A DNA stretch of 64,000 bases from positions 744,001 through 808,000 of the forward strand of contig NZ_AP026910.1 in the NCBI RefSeq assembly GCF_026000575.1. The letters are read 5' to 3'. The translations under genes and the position numbers were made by a program. The notes under the pieces were generated by a model. It did no database searches. It had not been told where the DNA came from and saw only the letters and a list, made by a program, of their open reading frames with translations. Source of the stretch: Rhodoluna sp. KAS3 (GTDB taxonomy: Bacteria; Actinomycetota; Actinomycetes; Actinomycetales; Microbacteriaceae). Shown piece after piece: positions 45,799 to 56,642 of this stretch. The number at the start of each line of letters is the position of its first letter. Within the stretch, counting starts at the first letter, position 1.

Positions 45799-46215
45799 TT
45801 AGAACCAGAGAGCAAGTTCGCGGGCAGCAGATTCCTCTGAGTCAGAACCGTGGACTAGGTTTTGCTGGACCTTCAGACCCCAGTCGCGACCCAAATCTCC
45901 ACGAATTGTGCCAGGAGCCGCCACGGTTGGGTCGGTGGCGCCGGCTAGTGAACGGAACCCCTCGATTACTCGGTGCCCTTCAAGCTTGATGGCAACAACA
46001 TCTCCTGAACCCATGAACTCAACAAGTGGTTCGTAAAAAGGCTTACCCTCATGCTCGGCGTAGTGCATCGCCAGCAAATCACGGCTAGGGGTCAACTTCT
46101 TGAGATCGGCAACAACATATCCCTTGGCCTCACATCGAGCGATGATCTCACCGATGAGGTTGCGCTTAACACCGTCAGGCTTTACCAAGACTAGAGTTTG
46201 CTGAATTTCTGACAT
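45799..46215 (-). CDS. ndk: Nucleoside-diphosphate kinase
   Basis: Ndk equilibrates nucleoside di- and triphosphates. The 138-aa protein has the canonical start QQTLVLVKPDGVKRNLIGEI and the active histidine H122 in NLVHGSDS. Its stop and the DUF4233 gene meet almost without a gap (46215/46216), giving an operon ileS-folC-DUF4233-ndk. Confidence 0.96.
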   Translation of the reverse strand: MSEIQQTLVLVKPDGVKRNLIGEIIARCEAKGYVVADLKKLTPSRDLLAMHYAEHEGKPFYEPLVEFMGSGDVVAIKLEGHRVIEGFRSLAGATDPTVAAPGTIRGDLGRDWGLKVQQNLVHGSDSEESAARELALWF

Positions 46216-46590
46216 TTACTGTTCCTCCGACTGAATATCGCCCAGTCCGCGTTCATAAGCGGCTCTTGCCTTGTCAATAGTGCTACCTGCGATCATCGCC
46301 CATGCCCAAAGACAGACGAAAATACCGCCGATTACGTACATGAGTGGAACCCAGATACCGGTGCTGACGACCACAATCTGAAGGAACCAGCCCCAAGCGT
46401 ACGAAAACTTTTTACCCAGAACAGCCGGTGTGAGGATGAGCAGGAAGGAGATTGACAACCCCACGGCCCAGACAGTCGGTCCGTCGGCAACCTTGAGACC
46501 AAAAGCCACGAGCATGGCAAAAAATACGACAAATGACTCGAAAGCCATGAGCATGGAGCCCAGAGTTCGTTGGGTAGAACGGTTACGCAT
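46216..46590 (-). CDS. DUF4233 domain membrane protein
   Basis: A 124-aa predicted membrane protein with four hydrophobic segments and SMLMAFESFVVFFAMLVAFGL at the N-terminus, which matches DUF4233. The family is found between folC and ndk across actinobacteria, and the same is true here. It overlaps folC by eight bases. Function unknown; the linkage could suggest a folate or nucleotide connection but there is no direct evidence. Confidence 0.85.
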   Translation of the reverse strand: MRNRSTQRTLGSMLMAFESFVVFFAMLVAFGLKVADGPTVWAVGLSISFLLILTPAVLGKKFSYAWGWFLQIVVVSTGIWVPLMYVIGGIFVCLWAWAMIAGSTIDKARAAYERGLGDIQSEEQ

Positions 46591-47956
46591 CTTGTTCGGC
46601 CTCTATCTGTTTTAGTTTTAGAACCTCGCCGACTAGGGTTATCGAGCCGGTTGCAACGATTGCCCCGGCTTGACCTGCCGGCAGCAGCAGGATGGCTTCA
46701 GCCATGGCCCACTGCGGATTTGACTGAACCCGAACCCGATCCTCGCCGAAAATTTCACGGGCCAAAACGGCCAGTTCCTCAGCAGGTATCGCCCGCGGAG
46801 ACGCGGACTGAGTGATGACAAATTCTACGAAAGAATCATCAAGCTCTTCGAGGAGAGCCCGAGCATCTTTTTCGGCCAAGATAGAAACCACACCAATTGC
46901 GTAAGGCGAGCCGAAATCGTCTTTCAGTGCCTTAGCAAGCGATTTCGCGCCCTCTGGGTTATGCGCGGCATCAAGAATGGTTAGTGGCTCACGCCCAACC
47001 ACCTGCAAACGGCCTGGCGAGGAAAAGTCAGCGAAAGCAGCACGCACGACATCGTCCATAATTCTCTGGTCTCCGCCACCGAGAAACGCCTCAACTGCGG
47101 CCACCGCAAGGGCGGCATTCTGAGCCTGATAGAAGCCGTGAACCGCAAGGTTCAAGTCGTGATACTCGCCGGCAAGAGTTCGAATAGAAACAGTCTGGCC
47201 AAGGATGTTCGGCTCAGACGAAAGCACTTCGAAACCAACTCCGTAGGCAGTCATTTTTTCGGCAACTTCGGCAGCACGAACCTCAAGCTGCTCGAAGGCC
47301 TCGGCCGACTGAGTTGAGCTCAGCACGATTGCGCCGGGTTTGATAATTCCAGCCTTGGTTTTGGCGATTGCAGCAAGGGTGTCACCCAAGCGGTCGGCGT
47401 GATCGATGGAAATCGGTGTAAACACAGCCACATCACCATCAGCGACGTTGGTTGAATCCCACTCGCCACCCATACCAACTTCTAGCACCAGAACATCTAC
47501 AGGAGCATCGGCAAATATTGAGAATCCCAAAACGGCAAGCGCTTCAAAGAAAGTCAACGGCTCGTCGCCGGAAGCAGCTAATTCTTCGTCAACTAGGCCA
47601 AGGATCGGCTCGATTTCAGTCCAGACCGAATAAAGTCGCTCGTCGCTGACTGGCTCTCCGTCGAGTGACATACGCTCGTTGAGTTTGACTAGGTGCGGGC
47701 TTGTGAAACGTCCGGTTCGAAGTCCGTGTTCCCGCAAAAGCCTCTCGGTGAAACGAGCGGTGCTGGTTTTGCCATTGGTGCCGGTGATGTGAATAACGCG
47801 GTAGGCCTTTTGAGGGTCACCCAACAGTTGGGTTGCCCGCAGTGTTGGCTCTAATCTTGGCCTGATCTGATTCTCTGGAACGCGCTTCAACAGCGCGGCC
47901 TCAACCTCTAAGGCTTTGTTCTCCCAGTACTGGTCGGTTTCGCTAAATTCGCTCAA
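46583..47956 (-). CDS. folC: Bifunctional folylpolyglutamate/dihydrofolate synthase
   Basis: FolC adds glutamates to folates and in many bacteria also makes dihydrofolate. The 457-aa protein has the Mur-ligase ATP motif [14 protein letters not shown] (about 55-68), [13 protein letters not shown], and [18 protein letters not shown]. The length is normal. Its start overlaps the ileS stop by four bases (ATGA). It complements the pabB/pabC pair, so several folate steps are encoded in this window. Confidence 0.93.
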   Translation of the reverse strand: MSEFSETDQYWENKALEVEAALLKRVPENQIRPRLEPTLRATQLLGDPQKAYRVIHITGTNGKTSTARFTERLLREHGLRTGRFTSPHLVKLNERMSLDGEPVSDERLYSVWTEIEPILGLVDEELAASGDEPLTFFEALAVLGFSIFADAPVDVLVLEVGMGGEWDSTNVADGDVAVFTPISIDHADRLGDTLAAIAKTKAGIIKPGAIVLSSTQSAEAFEQLEVRAAEVAEKMTAYGVGFEVLSSEPNILGQTVSIRTLAGEYHDLNLAVHGFYQAQNAALAVAAVEAFLGGGDQRIMDDVVRAAFADFSSPGRLQVVGREPLTILDAAHNPEGAKSLAKALKDDFGSPYAIGVVSILAEKDARALLEELDDSFVEFVITQSASPRAIPAEELAVLAREIFGEDRVRVQSNPQWAMAEAILLLPAGQAGAIVATGSITLVGEVLKLKQIEAEQDA

Positions 47957-50900
47957 AGTTTTTCCACCAAAACAGCAACCTGCTGACCTTCACCTACGGC
48001 AACTGTCGCCTCAGTGACCGCCGCGGTAACTGAATCAAGCTCAAGGGTCAAGGTTTCTGACTTGACCAATTCAGCATGCGCATTTACGGCTGCAAGAACA
48101 TCGGCATCAGCAGTTAACGTGAGTTTGATTCGGTCGCTTACGTCCAAGCCAGCCTCTTTACGGGCGTTCTGAACCGCACGGATAACATCGCGAGCCAAGC
48201 CCTCTGCTGCCAACTTCGGCGAAACAGCGCCGTCGAGAATCAAGAATCCGGTCGGCAAGATTCCAATGTGATCGGTAGATTCCTCGCCAGAATCAGCTTT
48301 GGCAACCAAGTCGATGGCATACTCGCCCTCAATTAGCTCTACCCCACCGACCACGACCTTGCCGTCGGCGTCTGACCAATCACCAGATTTAGAGGCCTGA
48401 ATAACTGCCTGAACGCTCTTGCCGATTCGAGGGCCGGCTGCGCGAGAGTTAACCGTCAAGCGCTTTACTACGCCAAACTCATCGGCCGAGTCCAGTGACA
48501 TTTCGACCAGCTTGACCGACTTTACGTTCAACTCCTCAGCAATGATGCCGCTGAACTGCTCGAGATCAGCTGCTTGCTTAGTAACGACCGTGAGGGTGGC
48601 TAGCGGAAGACGCACTCTTAGACCAGCTGTCTTTCGAAGGCTGTTGGCCACAGAACTAACGGTTCGCACCTGGTCCATCGCTGATACCAACGCGGCATCG
48701 TGCGGCAGGCCGGTTGCATCTGGCCAGTTTTCAAGGTGAACACTTCGTCCACCAGTCAGGCCACGCCAAATTTCTTCGGCCACCATCGGAAGCAATGGCG
48801 CTGCAACACGGCAGACAATCTCAAGAATCGTGTAGAGGGTGTCGAAGGCCTCTGCAGAGCCCTCCCAGAAGCGGTCACGAGAGCGACGAACGTACCAGTT
48901 CGTCAAAACATCGGCGAAGTCGCGCAGTGCACCGGTCGCAGAATATGAGTCAAAGCGATTCAGGTGTTGCTCAACCTCGATAACCAAATCGTGGGCTTTA
49001 GACAACAGGTAACGGTCAAGGACATCGGTGCTGTCTACTGACCACTTGGCTTCATAGTTTGCTGCGTTTGCATACAGCGAGAAGAAGTAATAGGTGTTCC
49101 ACAAAGGCAAAAGCACCTGACGAACACCCTCACGGATTCCCTGCTCAGTGACGATTAGATTGCCGCCACGAAGGATTGGGCTGGACAGCAGGAACCAACG
49201 CATTGCATCGGCGCCATCGCGGTCAAAAACCTCGTTGACATCTGGATAGTTGCGCAAAGACTTCGACATCTTTTGCCCATCATTACCCAAAATGATTCCG
49301 TGAGAAACCGCTGACTTGAACGCTGGGCGATCAAATAGTGCGGTTGAAAGTACGTGCAGGGTATAGAACCAACCGCGGGTTTGACCCACATACTCAACGA
49401 TGTAGTCACCCGGGTTGTGCGAGTCAAACCAATCACGGTTCTCAAACGGATAGTGAGCCTGCGCGAAAGGCATGGAACCTGACTCGAACCAGCAATCCAG
49501 AACCTCAGGAACTCGACGCATTGTTGACTTGCCGGTCGGGTCATCTGGGTTTGGTCGGGTCAACTCATCAATAACCGGGCGGTGGAAGTCCTCAGGGCGG
49601 ACACCAAAGTCACGTTCCATCTCATCCAGAGAACCGTAGACATCGATGCGTGGGTAATTTGGATCGTCCGACTTCCAAACCGGAATCGGAGCGCCCCAGA
49701 ATCGGTTTCGGCTGATGGCCCAATCGCGAACGTTTTCCAACCACTTTCCAAAGGAACCATCCTTGGTGTGGTCAGGAGTCCAATCGATCTGCTGATTTAG
49801 CTCAAGCATGCGATCGCGCAACTTTGTGGTCTCCACAAACCAAGACGAAACAGCCTTGTAGATGAGCGGGTTCTTGCAGCGGTAACAGTGTGGATATGAG
49901 TGCTCGTAGCTTGCCTGACGCAGCACCCGCCCATTGGTCTTCAGTAGCTGAGAAATCGGCTTGTTGGCTTCGAAAACGTGCTGACCCTCGAAGTCAGTGA
50001 TCAGGGAGTTGAACTCGCCACGTTCGTTGATCGAGACATAGGTTGGGATACCCGCAGCATTACAAACGTTTTGGTCGTCCTCACCGTAGGCCGGAGCCTG
50101 GTGGACGATGCCGGTGCCGTCAGAATCGGCTACGTAATCTGCCACGACTACCTGCCAGGCATTTTCAATCTCAAATTTTTCTGAATCTGCGTAGTAGTCG
50201 AACAGGCGCTCGTAGCGCAGACCCGCCAACTCTTCACCGAGGTGTACCTCTGAGACAGCAGCCAGGGCATCCTCTGCAGACTCATAGCCCAAGTCCTTGG
50301 CGTAACCACCGAGCAGCGATTTGGCGATTACGTACTGAGTGCCAGGTTGACCGCCGTCAACTGCACCGTCAGCACCAGCCGGAACAACGGCGTACTCGAT
50401 TTTTGGACCAACGGCCAACGCAAAGTTAGTCGGCAGGGTCCACGGTGTGGTGGTCCATGCCAAAAGTCTCGCTCCGGCCAACTTCTGCCCCGCAGAGATC
50501 GGGAACGTGACGGTTAGGGTCTGATCCTGGCGGTTCTTGTAAACCTCGTCATCCATGCGCAACTCATGGTTGGACAATGGGGTTTCACAGCGCCAGCAGT
50601 AAGCCAAAACCTTGAAGCCCTCGTAGATGAGGCCCTTTTTGTGAAGCTCACTAAAGGCCCACAGCACCGATTCGGTGTAATCCTTGTCCAAGGTCTTGTA
50701 GTCATTATCAAAGTCAACCCAGCGTGCCTGGCGGGTTACGTAGCTGCGCCACTCTTCGGTGTACTTCAACACCGATGTTTTGCAGTAAGCGTTGAACTTA
50801 TCGATTCCAAACTTCTCGATCTCTGGGCGACCGGAGATTTTGAGCTGGCGCTCGGCTTCAACTTCGGCTGGCAAACCATGGGTATCCCAGCCGAAACGAC

Positions 50901-51180
50901 GTTCTACTCGGTATCCCTGCATGGTCTTGAACCTTGGAACCATGTCCTTGGCGTATCCAGTTAGAAGGTGGCCGTAGTGCGGCAATCCATTCGCAAATGG
51001 AGGACCATCGTAGAAAACAAATTCCTCAGCATCAGCAGCTTTTCTCTGATCGATTGAAGCTTGAAAAGTGCCGTCCTGCTCCCAATAGGCCAGAATCTTC
51101 TCTTCAACGCCAGGGAAGCTAGGGCTTGGGTTTACACCCTCGCGCGCGGCGTTAGAGAGGTCATTGTTCTTGGGATACAT
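47953..51180 (-). CDS. ileS: Isoleucyl-tRNA synthetase (type 2-like)
   Basis: IleRS charges tRNA-Ile. The 1075-aa enzyme has the HIGH motif HYGH in [14 protein letters not shown] and KMSKS in [24 protein letters not shown] and [13 protein letters not shown] are typical of the type 2 (archaeal/eukaryote-like) form, which includes the mycobacterial enzyme and is known for low mupirocin sensitivity; here this is inferred from sequence pattern only. The CP1 editing domain ([19 protein letters not shown]) is present. It heads the ileS-folC-DUF4233-ndk operon and diverges from valS. Confidence 0.95.
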   Translation of the reverse strand: MYPKNNDLSNAAREGVNPSPSFPGVEEKILAYWEQDGTFQASIDQRKAADAEEFVFYDGPPFANGLPHYGHLLTGYAKDMVPRFKTMQGYRVERRFGWDTHGLPAEVEAERQLKISGRPEIEKFGIDKFNAYCKTSVLKYTEEWRSYVTRQARWVDFDNDYKTLDKDYTESVLWAFSELHKKGLIYEGFKVLAYCWRCETPLSNHELRMDDEVYKNRQDQTLTVTFPISAGQKLAGARLLAWTTTPWTLPTNFALAVGPKIEYAVVPAGADGAVDGGQPGTQYVIAKSLLGGYAKDLGYESAEDALAAVSEVHLGEELAGLRYERLFDYYADSEKFEIENAWQVVVADYVADSDGTGIVHQAPAYGEDDQNVCNAAGIPTYVSINERGEFNSLITDFEGQHVFEANKPISQLLKTNGRVLRQASYEHSYPHCYRCKNPLIYKAVSSWFVETTKLRDRMLELNQQIDWTPDHTKDGSFGKWLENVRDWAISRNRFWGAPIPVWKSDDPNYPRIDVYGSLDEMERDFGVRPEDFHRPVIDELTRPNPDDPTGKSTMRRVPEVLDCWFESGSMPFAQAHYPFENRDWFDSHNPGDYIVEYVGQTRGWFYTLHVLSTALFDRPAFKSAVSHGIILGNDGQKMSKSLRNYPDVNEVFDRDGADAMRWFLLSSPILRGGNLIVTEQGIREGVRQVLLPLWNTYYFFSLYANAANYEAKWSVDSTDVLDRYLLSKAHDLVIEVEQHLNRFDSYSATGALRDFADVLTNWYVRRSRDRFWEGSAEAFDTLYTILEIVCRVAAPLLPMVAEEIWRGLTGGRSVHLENWPDATGLPHDAALVSAMDQVRTVSSVANSLRKTAGLRVRLPLATLTVVTKQAADLEQFSGIIAEELNVKSVKLVEMSLDSADEFGVVKRLTVNSRAAGPRIGKSVQAVIQASKSGDWSDADGKVVVGGVELIEGEYAIDLVAKADSGEESTDHIGILPTGFLILDGAVSPKLAAEGLARDVIRAVQNARKEAGLDVSDRIKLTLTADADVLAAVNAHAELVKSETLTLELDSVTAAVTEATVAVGEGQQVAVLVEKL

Positions 51181-51210
51181 GCAAGGCTTTCTTAGCTGTA
51201 ATCAGAAGGA

Positions 51211-51239
51211 TTTCTACTATCAATGTTAACCTGTAACAA
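51211..51239 (-). promoter_or_regulatory. Possible promoter of ileS
   Basis: On the minus strand TTGTTA (51234-51239) and TAGAAA (51211-51216) are separated by 17 bp and end 31 bp before the ileS start. The gap to valS is only 83 bp, so the two promoters must overlap. No T-box leader would fit in it. Confidence 0.4.
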
Positions 51240-51263
51240 ACCCTTTTTTTGGAGACTTACAGC

Positions 51264-53891
51264 GTGAATACTGCCTCATCTGGCTCATTGAGCAACATCC
51301 TTGCCCCTGCTACCACCCCAGAAAAGGTGGGCGTCGAAGGCCTGGAAGACAAATGGGCTCTGCGCTGGGAAGAAGACGGCACCTACCACTTCCGCCGTGA
51401 AGCTACCCGCGAGCAGATTTATTCAATTGATACCCCTCCTCCAACCGTTTCAGGCTCACTTCACGTTGGACACGTCTTTAGCTACACCCACACCGATGTG
51501 GTTGCGCGTTTCAAGCGCATGTCAGGCTACGAGGTCTACTACCCGATGGGTTGGGATGACAACGGACTTCCGACCGAACGTAGGGTCCAGAATTTCTTCG
51601 GTGTTCGCTGCGACCCGTCACTGCCTTACGTAGAAGGCTTTGTTCCACCATTCGAGGGCGGAGACAACAAGTCTTCGAAGGCTGCAGACCAGGTCCCAAT
51701 TTCACGCCGCAACTTCATCGAATTGTGCGAAAAGCTAACTACTGAGGACGAGAAGCAGTTTGAAGCGCTCTGGCGCCGTCTTGGCCTTTCAGTTGACTGG
51801 AACCAGACCTACCAAACCATTTCGCCTGCGGCCATCGCGGTTTCACAAAAGGCTTTCTTGAACAACCTCGAACGCGGCGAGGCCTACCAGTCGATGGCAC
51901 CTACCCTGTGGGACATCACCTTCCGCACCGCTGTGGCTCAGGCAGAACTTGAAGATCGTGAACAACCTGGCGCTTACCACCGTCTAGGTTTTGACGGTCC
52001 TGAGGGCAAGATTTTCATTGAGACCACCCGACCTGAGCTTTTGCCAGCTTGTGTTGCCCTCGTAGCGCACCCAGATGACGAGCGCTACCAGTCCCTCTTC
52101 GGTAAGACGGTCACCACTCCCCTATTCGGTGTCGAAGTTCCAGTCGTCGCCCACCGCTTGGCTCAAATTGACAAGGGCTCAGGCATTGCCATGATCTGTA
52201 CCTTTGGTGACGTAACCGACGTAATTTGGTGGCGCGAGCTAGACCTACCTAACCGAGCAATCCTTGGCTGGGATGGTCGAATCATCGAGGAAATGCCTGA
52301 GGCAATTACCTCTGAAAAGGGCAGGGCAGCTTATGCCGAGTTGGTTGGCAAAACCGTATTCTCGGCTAAACAGCGAGTCGTAGAGCTACTCAAAGAGTCC
52401 GGTGACATGGTTGGCGACCCAAAGCCGATTACCCACGACGTTAAGTTTTTCGAAAAGGGTGACAAGCCTCTCGAGATTGTTTCTACTCGCCAGTGGTACA
52501 TCCGTAATGGCGGTCGCGATGCAGCACTTCGCGAACGACTAATCGAGCTGGGCAAAGACCTTAACTTTGTGCCTGATTTCATGCGCGTCAGATTCGAGAA
52601 CTGGGTAAATGGCCTCACCGGTGACTGGCTAATTTCTCGTCAACGATTCTTCGGTGTGCCAATTCCAGTTTGGTACCCAATTGACGCAAACGGTGAAACC
52701 AACTTCGATTCGCCTCTGGTACCGGCAGCGAATCAGCTTCCTATCGACCCTTCAACCGATGTTCCAGACGGATACATTGCAGCACAGCGCGGAGTTGCTG
52801 GCGGCTTTGTCGGCGAAATGGACATCATGGACACCTGGGCCACATCTTCTTTGACGCCTCAGCTTGCTGGCGGATGGATTGAGGATCCGGAGAAGTTTGC
52901 CAAGGTCTTCCCATACGATTTGCGCCCACAGGGCCAAGACATCATCCGCACCTGGCTGTTCTCAACCCTCCTGCGTGCCGAGCAGGAGCATGGCGAGCTT
53001 CCGTGGACTAACGCGGCAATCTCAGGTTGGATTCTGGACCCTGACCGCAAGAAGATGTCGAAGTCAAAGGGCAACGTGGTTGTTCCTGCTGAGCCAATTG
53101 ACAACCATGGTGCGGACGCAGTCCGCTACTGGGCAGCTTCGGCCCGCTTGGGCACCGATGCTGCCTTTGACGAAGGTCAGATGAAGGTTGGTCGCAGACT
53201 TGCAGTGAAGCTGCTGAATGCTGCCAAGTTTGCACTGTCGTTTGAAGTGCCTGCGGGTTCAACCGAGGTTACCGAACCAGTAGACCAGGCCATGCTTTTG
53301 AGCCTTGCCGACGTAATTACTGCTGCAACCGATGCCTTCGAAGCATACGACCACACCAAGGCACTCGAACTTACCGAGAAGTTCTTCTGGGGCTTCACCG
53401 ATAACTACCTCGAGCTCGTCAAGGACCGCGCCTACAACGCAGATGGTTCGGTTTCGCCAGCACAGCAGGCTTCGGCGGCAATCGCTCTTCGTAAAGCACT
53501 TCACACAATGTTGCGCCTTTTCGCTCCATTCTTGCCATTTGCAACTGATGAGGTGTGGGGTTGGTGGCAAAAGGATGCGGGTTCAATCCACCGCGCGGCC
53601 TGGCCAACCACGGATGACCTCATCGCTGGACTAGACGCCTCAAACCACGGCTTACTTGAGTTAGCAGCAACCGCCTTGGTTGGCGTACGCAAAGCAAAGT
53701 CTGATGCCAAAGTCTCTATGAAAGCAGCGGTCGAATCTGCTGTCATCGAGGCCCCGGCAACCGTTCTAACCAGCCTGCGCCTACTTGAAGCTGACCTCAA
53801 ATCAGTGGGCCGAATCGCAACTTTGGGTTACGCCGAGGGCGAGGAACTCGCTATGGTTGACGTCATCCTGGCCGAGGTTCCTGAAGCCTAG
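51264..53891 (+). CDS. valS: Valyl-tRNA synthetase (archaeal/rickettsial-like type)
   Basis: ValRS charges tRNA-Val. From the GTG at 51264 (after GGAG with nine-base spacing) it is 875 aa; the TTG at 51249 would add five residues. It has HVGH in SGSLHVGHVFSYTHTD, WDDNGLPTERRVQN, an editing domain with IFIETTRPELLPACVALVAHP, and KKMSKSKGNVV. The WDDNGLPTERRVQ form and short C-terminal region without a long coiled coil suggest the archaeal/rickettsial type rather than the common bacterial one. It is monocistronic with its own terminator. Confidence 0.95.
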   Translation: MNTASSGSLSNILAPATTPEKVGVEGLEDKWALRWEEDGTYHFRREATREQIYSIDTPPPTVSGSLHVGHVFSYTHTDVVARFKRMSGYEVYYPMGWDDNGLPTERRVQNFFGVRCDPSLPYVEGFVPPFEGGDNKSSKAADQVPISRRNFIELCEKLTTEDEKQFEALWRRLGLSVDWNQTYQTISPAAIAVSQKAFLNNLERGEAYQSMAPTLWDITFRTAVAQAELEDREQPGAYHRLGFDGPEGKIFIETTRPELLPACVALVAHPDDERYQSLFGKTVTTPLFGVEVPVVAHRLAQIDKGSGIAMICTFGDVTDVIWWRELDLPNRAILGWDGRIIEEMPEAITSEKGRAAYAELVGKTVFSAKQRVVELLKESGDMVGDPKPITHDVKFFEKGDKPLEIVSTRQWYIRNGGRDAALRERLIELGKDLNFVPDFMRVRFENWVNGLTGDWLISRQRFFGVPIPVWYPIDANGETNFDSPLVPAANQLPIDPSTDVPDGYIAAQRGVAGGFVGEMDIMDTWATSSLTPQLAGGWIEDPEKFAKVFPYDLRPQGQDIIRTWLFSTLLRAEQEHGELPWTNAAISGWILDPDRKKMSKSKGNVVVPAEPIDNHGADAVRYWAASARLGTDAAFDEGQMKVGRRLAVKLLNAAKFALSFEVPAGSTEVTEPVDQAMLLSLADVITAATDAFEAYDHTKALELTEKFFWGFTDNYLELVKDRAYNADGSVSPAQQASAAIALRKALHTMLRLFAPFLPFATDEVWGWWQKDAGSIHRAAWPTTDDLIAGLDASNHGLLELAATALVGVRKAKSDAKVSMKAAVESAVIEAPATVLTSLRLLEADLKSVGRIATLGYAEGEELAMVDVILAEVPEA

Positions 53892-53900
53892 AGCTCAAAG

Positions 53901-53939
53901 AAAATCCCGCCCGAGAAAACCTCAGGCGGGATTTTTTTT
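53901..53939 (+). terminator. Intrinsic terminator after valS
   Basis: AATCCCGCC pairs with GGCGGGATT around a loop containing CCTC/CGAG side pairing, followed by eight T residues. The minus strand carries an A-run in front and a short T-run after, so the same hairpin may also end clpX, whose stop is at 53967. Confidence 0.88.
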
Positions 53940-53966
53940 AATTAAATTCGGTCAAGACCTAGACAA

Positions 53967-55244
53967 CTAGGCTGACTTCGACTGTCGAGTTGACTTGAAA
54001 GGTTCGACTGCCGGTTGGGCACCTGTGGTCACCACAGACTCGGTAATACGCACAACACCCTGAACTTCACTGCCCGGGATCTCGAACATCACTGGGCCAA
54101 GAATCTCTTCCATGATTGCGCGCAAACCACGCGCTCCAGTTTCGCGGGCAACGGCTAGATCGGCAATTGCAACCAGAGCCTCGTGATCAAACTCCAGTTC
54201 AAAACCGTCAAGCTCGAACATCCTCTGATACTGCTTCACGAGAGCGTTCTTTGGTTCGGTGAGAATTTGCATCAGGGCACTTCGGTCAAGTGGGGTCACC
54301 GTTGCCAAAACTGGCAGGCGGCCTATGAACTCAGGAATTAGACCAAACTTACGAAGATCCTCTGGTTGAACCTCGGTGAAGATTTCAACGTTGTCGTTCT
54401 TACCCGCAATTGGCGAACCAAATCCAATGCCCTTTTTACCCGCTCGAGCAGAAATAATTTCTTCAAGCCCGGCAAAAGCACCGGCCACGATAAACAGAAC
54501 GTTCGTCGTGTCTAGTTGGATAAATTCTTGCTGCGGGTGCTTGCGCCCACCCTGAGGAGGAACAGAGGCAACTGTGCCCTCCAGGATTTTCAACAGAGCC
54601 TGCTGGACACCCTCACCGGATACATCGCGGGTAATTGATGGGTTCTCAGCTTTTCTAGAGATTTTGTCGATCTCATCAATGTAGATGATTCCGGTTTCGG
54701 CGCGCTTGACGTCAAAATCGGCAGCCTGAAGAAGTTTGAGGAGAATGTTTTCAACGTCCTCACCAACGTAGCCGGCCTCGGTCAATGCAGTTGCGTCGGC
54801 AACAGCAAACGGAACGTTCAAACGCTTTGCCAGAGTCTGGGCCAAGTAAGTCTTGCCACAACCGGTTGGGCCAATCATCAAAATGTTTGATTTGGCAATT
54901 TCAATTGAGTCGTGTTCTTTACCAGCAGCAGTGAGTGTGCCGCGACTGCGAAGACGCTTGTAGTGGTTGTAAACGGCTACTGCCAGGGCCTTTTTGGCTT
55001 GATCCTGGCCAATCACGTATTCGTCAAGGAAGCCCTTGATTTCGCGAGGTTTTGGAAGGTCGATTTCTTCGACACCTTCAGCAACCGCAGCGCCAAGTTC
55101 CTCTTCAATAATTTCGTTGCACAGCTCGATGCACTCGTCACAGATGTACACACCTGGACCGGCGATGAGTTTGCGAACTTGCTTTTGGCTCTTTCCGCAA
55201 AAAGAGCACTTGAGCATATCGCTTGATTCGCTGAGCTGAGTCAT
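53967..55244 (-). CDS. clpX: ATP-dependent Clp protease ATP-binding subunit ClpX
   Basis: ClpX is the hexameric unfoldase that feeds ClpP. The 425-aa protein has the N-terminal zinc domain ([10 protein letters not shown] ... CDECIELC), Walker A GPTGCGKT, Walker [11 protein letters not shown], the GYVGED pore loop and the ClpP-binding IGF loop (GIGFGSP). All match ClpX. It follows clpP2 by 65 bp with a hairpin between them. Confidence 0.97.
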   Translation of the reverse strand: MTQLSESSDMLKCSFCGKSQKQVRKLIAGPGVYICDECIELCNEIIEEELGAAVAEGVEEIDLPKPREIKGFLDEYVIGQDQAKKALAVAVYNHYKRLRSRGTLTAAGKEHDSIEIAKSNILMIGPTGCGKTYLAQTLAKRLNVPFAVADATALTEAGYVGEDVENILLKLLQAADFDVKRAETGIIYIDEIDKISRKAENPSITRDVSGEGVQQALLKILEGTVASVPPQGGRKHPQQEFIQLDTTNVLFIVAGAFAGLEEIISARAGKKGIGFGSPIAGKNDNVEIFTEVQPEDLRKFGLIPEFIGRLPVLATVTPLDRSALMQILTEPKNALVKQYQRMFELDGFELEFDHEALVAIADLAVARETGARGLRAIMEEILGPVMFEIPGSEVQGVVRITESVVTTGAQPAVEPFKSTRQSKSA

Positions 55245-55271
55245 AGAAAAACCTTATTGCCTAGAAGCGAC

Positions 55272-55300
55272 AATGCGGATGAGCCTCGCCCATCCGCATT
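55272..55300 (-). other. Hairpin between clpP2 and clpX
   Basis: AATGCGGATG and CATCCGCATT form a perfect 10-bp stem with a 9-nt loop (55272-55300). Neither strand has a T-run after it, so it is more likely an mRNA-processing or stability element than a terminator. Confidence 0.6.
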
Positions 55301-55309
55301 ATTCGAGTT

Positions 55310-55939
55310 TTACGCGTTTTTGCGCGAAGTAAGCACCTGATCGATAAGCCCATAGTCCAGGGCCTCTGGAGCAGTCAGGATCTTGTCACGATCGATGTCT
55401 TTATTGACCTCAGCAACGCTGCGCTTGGAGTGCTTTGACAGCGTGCTCTCTAACCACTCACGAAGGCGCATGATCTCTTTGGCCTGAATTTCGATGTCTG
55501 AAGCTTGGCCACGACCAGCATCACCGGTTGAAGGCTGGTGGATTAGAACACGCGCGTTAGGTAGAGCCAAACGCTTGCCCGGAGCACCGGCAGCCAACAG
55601 CACAGCTGCGGCCGAGGCCGCCTGGCCAAGGCAGACGGTCTGGATCTGTGGACGGATGTACTGCATGGTGTCGTAAATTGCAGTCATAGCGGTGAACGAA
55701 CCACCTGGTGAGTTGATGTACATGGTGATGTCGCGGTCTGGGTCCTGGGACTCCAGCACCAAGAGTTGGGCCATGATGTCATCGGCAGACGCGTCGTCAA
55801 CCTGAACACCTAGAAAGACAATTCGGTCTTCGAAGAGCTTGTTGTATGGGTCCTGACGCTTGAAACCATAGGAGGTGCGCTCCTCGAAGGTCGGAAGAAT
55901 GTAGCGGGCCTCTGGGCTCTGGAAAATGTTCGAGTTCAT
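55310..55939 (-). CDS. clpP2: ATP-dependent Clp protease proteolytic subunit ClpP2
   Basis: The second of two ClpP paralogues; in actinobacteria ClpP1 and ClpP2 form a mixed barrel. The 209-aa protein has the catalytic serine in [12 protein letters not shown] and histidine in RVLIHQPS. The N-terminus has [15 protein letters not shown], the ClpP start. It lies 20 bp after clpP1. Naming ClpP2 follows the mycobacterial order clpP1-clpP2. Confidence 0.94.
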   Translation of the reverse strand: MNSNIFQSPEARYILPTFEERTSYGFKRQDPYNKLFEDRIVFLGVQVDDASADDIMAQLLVLESQDPDRDITMYINSPGGSFTAMTAIYDTMQYIRPQIQTVCLGQAASAAAVLLAAGAPGKRLALPNARVLIHQPSTGDAGRGQASDIEIQAKEIMRLREWLESTLSKHSKRSVAEVNKDIDRDKILTAPEALDYGLIDQVLTSRKNA

Positions 55940-55959
55940 GGTTTCTCCTAAACCGAAAT

Positions 55960-56541
55960 CTAGTTAGCGCCTACGCCGGTTTCGCCGGCTGCGTACTTTT
56001 GGATGTGGTCGATGAAACCGTATTCGAGGGCCTGTTCAGCACTGAACCAGCGGTCACGGTCGCCGTCCAGCATGATTTGCTCGACGGTCTTTCCGGTCTG
56101 CTCAGCAGTAATTGAAGCCAATTGACGCTTCATGGACATGATGAGCTCGGCCTGGGTCTGAATGTCTGAAGCCGTTCCGCCGAATCCACCATGAGGCTGG
56201 TGTAGCAGTACTCGTGTGTTTGGAGTCGCATAGCGCTTGCCCTTGGTTCCCGATGAAAGCAGGAACTGCCCCATCGAAGCACACATGCCAATGCCAACTG
56301 TGACGATGTCATTTGGCACGTACTGCATGGTGTCGTAAATAGCCATACCCGCGGTGATTGAACCGCCAGGCGAGTTGATGTAAAGGTAAATGTCCTTTTG
56401 TGAGTCTTCCGCGGCTAGAAGCAAGATCTTGGCACAGATCTCATTTGCCATATCGTCTCTAACTTCGGTGCCAAGCCAAATGATTCGGTCTTTTAGTAGA
56501 CGATCAAAAGTGCTGCTTGGGCCTTTTGGTGAGTCAGCCAT
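55960..56541 (-). CDS. clpP1: ATP-dependent Clp protease proteolytic subunit ClpP1
   Basis: The 193-aa serine protease subunit has the catalytic serine in [11 protein letters not shown] and histidine in [10 protein letters not shown], plus [16 protein letters not shown] near the N-terminus. It is the first gene of clpP1-clpP2-clpX. A pair of 9-bp direct repeats 11 bp apart lies about 75-94 bp upstream. ClgR commonly controls these genes in actinobacteria, but I see no full ClgR motif here. Confidence 0.94.
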   Translation of the reverse strand: MADSPKGPSSTFDRLLKDRIIWLGTEVRDDMANEICAKILLLAAEDSQKDIYLYINSPGGSITAGMAIYDTMQYVPNDIVTVGIGMCASMGQFLLSSGTKGKRYATPNTRVLLHQPHGGFGGTASDIQTQAELIMSMKRQLASITAEQTGKTVEQIMLDGDRDRWFSAEQALEYGFIDHIQKYAAGETGVGAN

Positions 56542-56615
56542 TGAAGAACTCCTATTTCTTGAGGTTGCCTGACAAACATAACTGGCAAAACAGCAAAAAG
56601 AGGGGCTTGTTCGCC

Positions 56616-56635
56616 CGTGGCTAAAGCGTGGCTAA
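56616..56635. repeat. Tandem 9-bp direct repeats upstream of clpP1
   Basis: CGTGGCTAA occurs at 56616-56624 and 56627-56635, with an 11-bp period that is one helical turn. It lies between the collagen-like gene and clpP1. A weak hairpin GGGC/GCCC with a T-run on the minus strand overlaps the region on the clpP1 side and may end the upstream transcript. Confidence 0.5.
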
Positions 56636-56642
56636 TCCTCTG

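Noticed and set aside
51181-51263. T-box leader for ileS
   Set aside because: The gap to valS is only 83 bp, too short for the usual leader, and no specifier hairpin or T-box sequence is visible.
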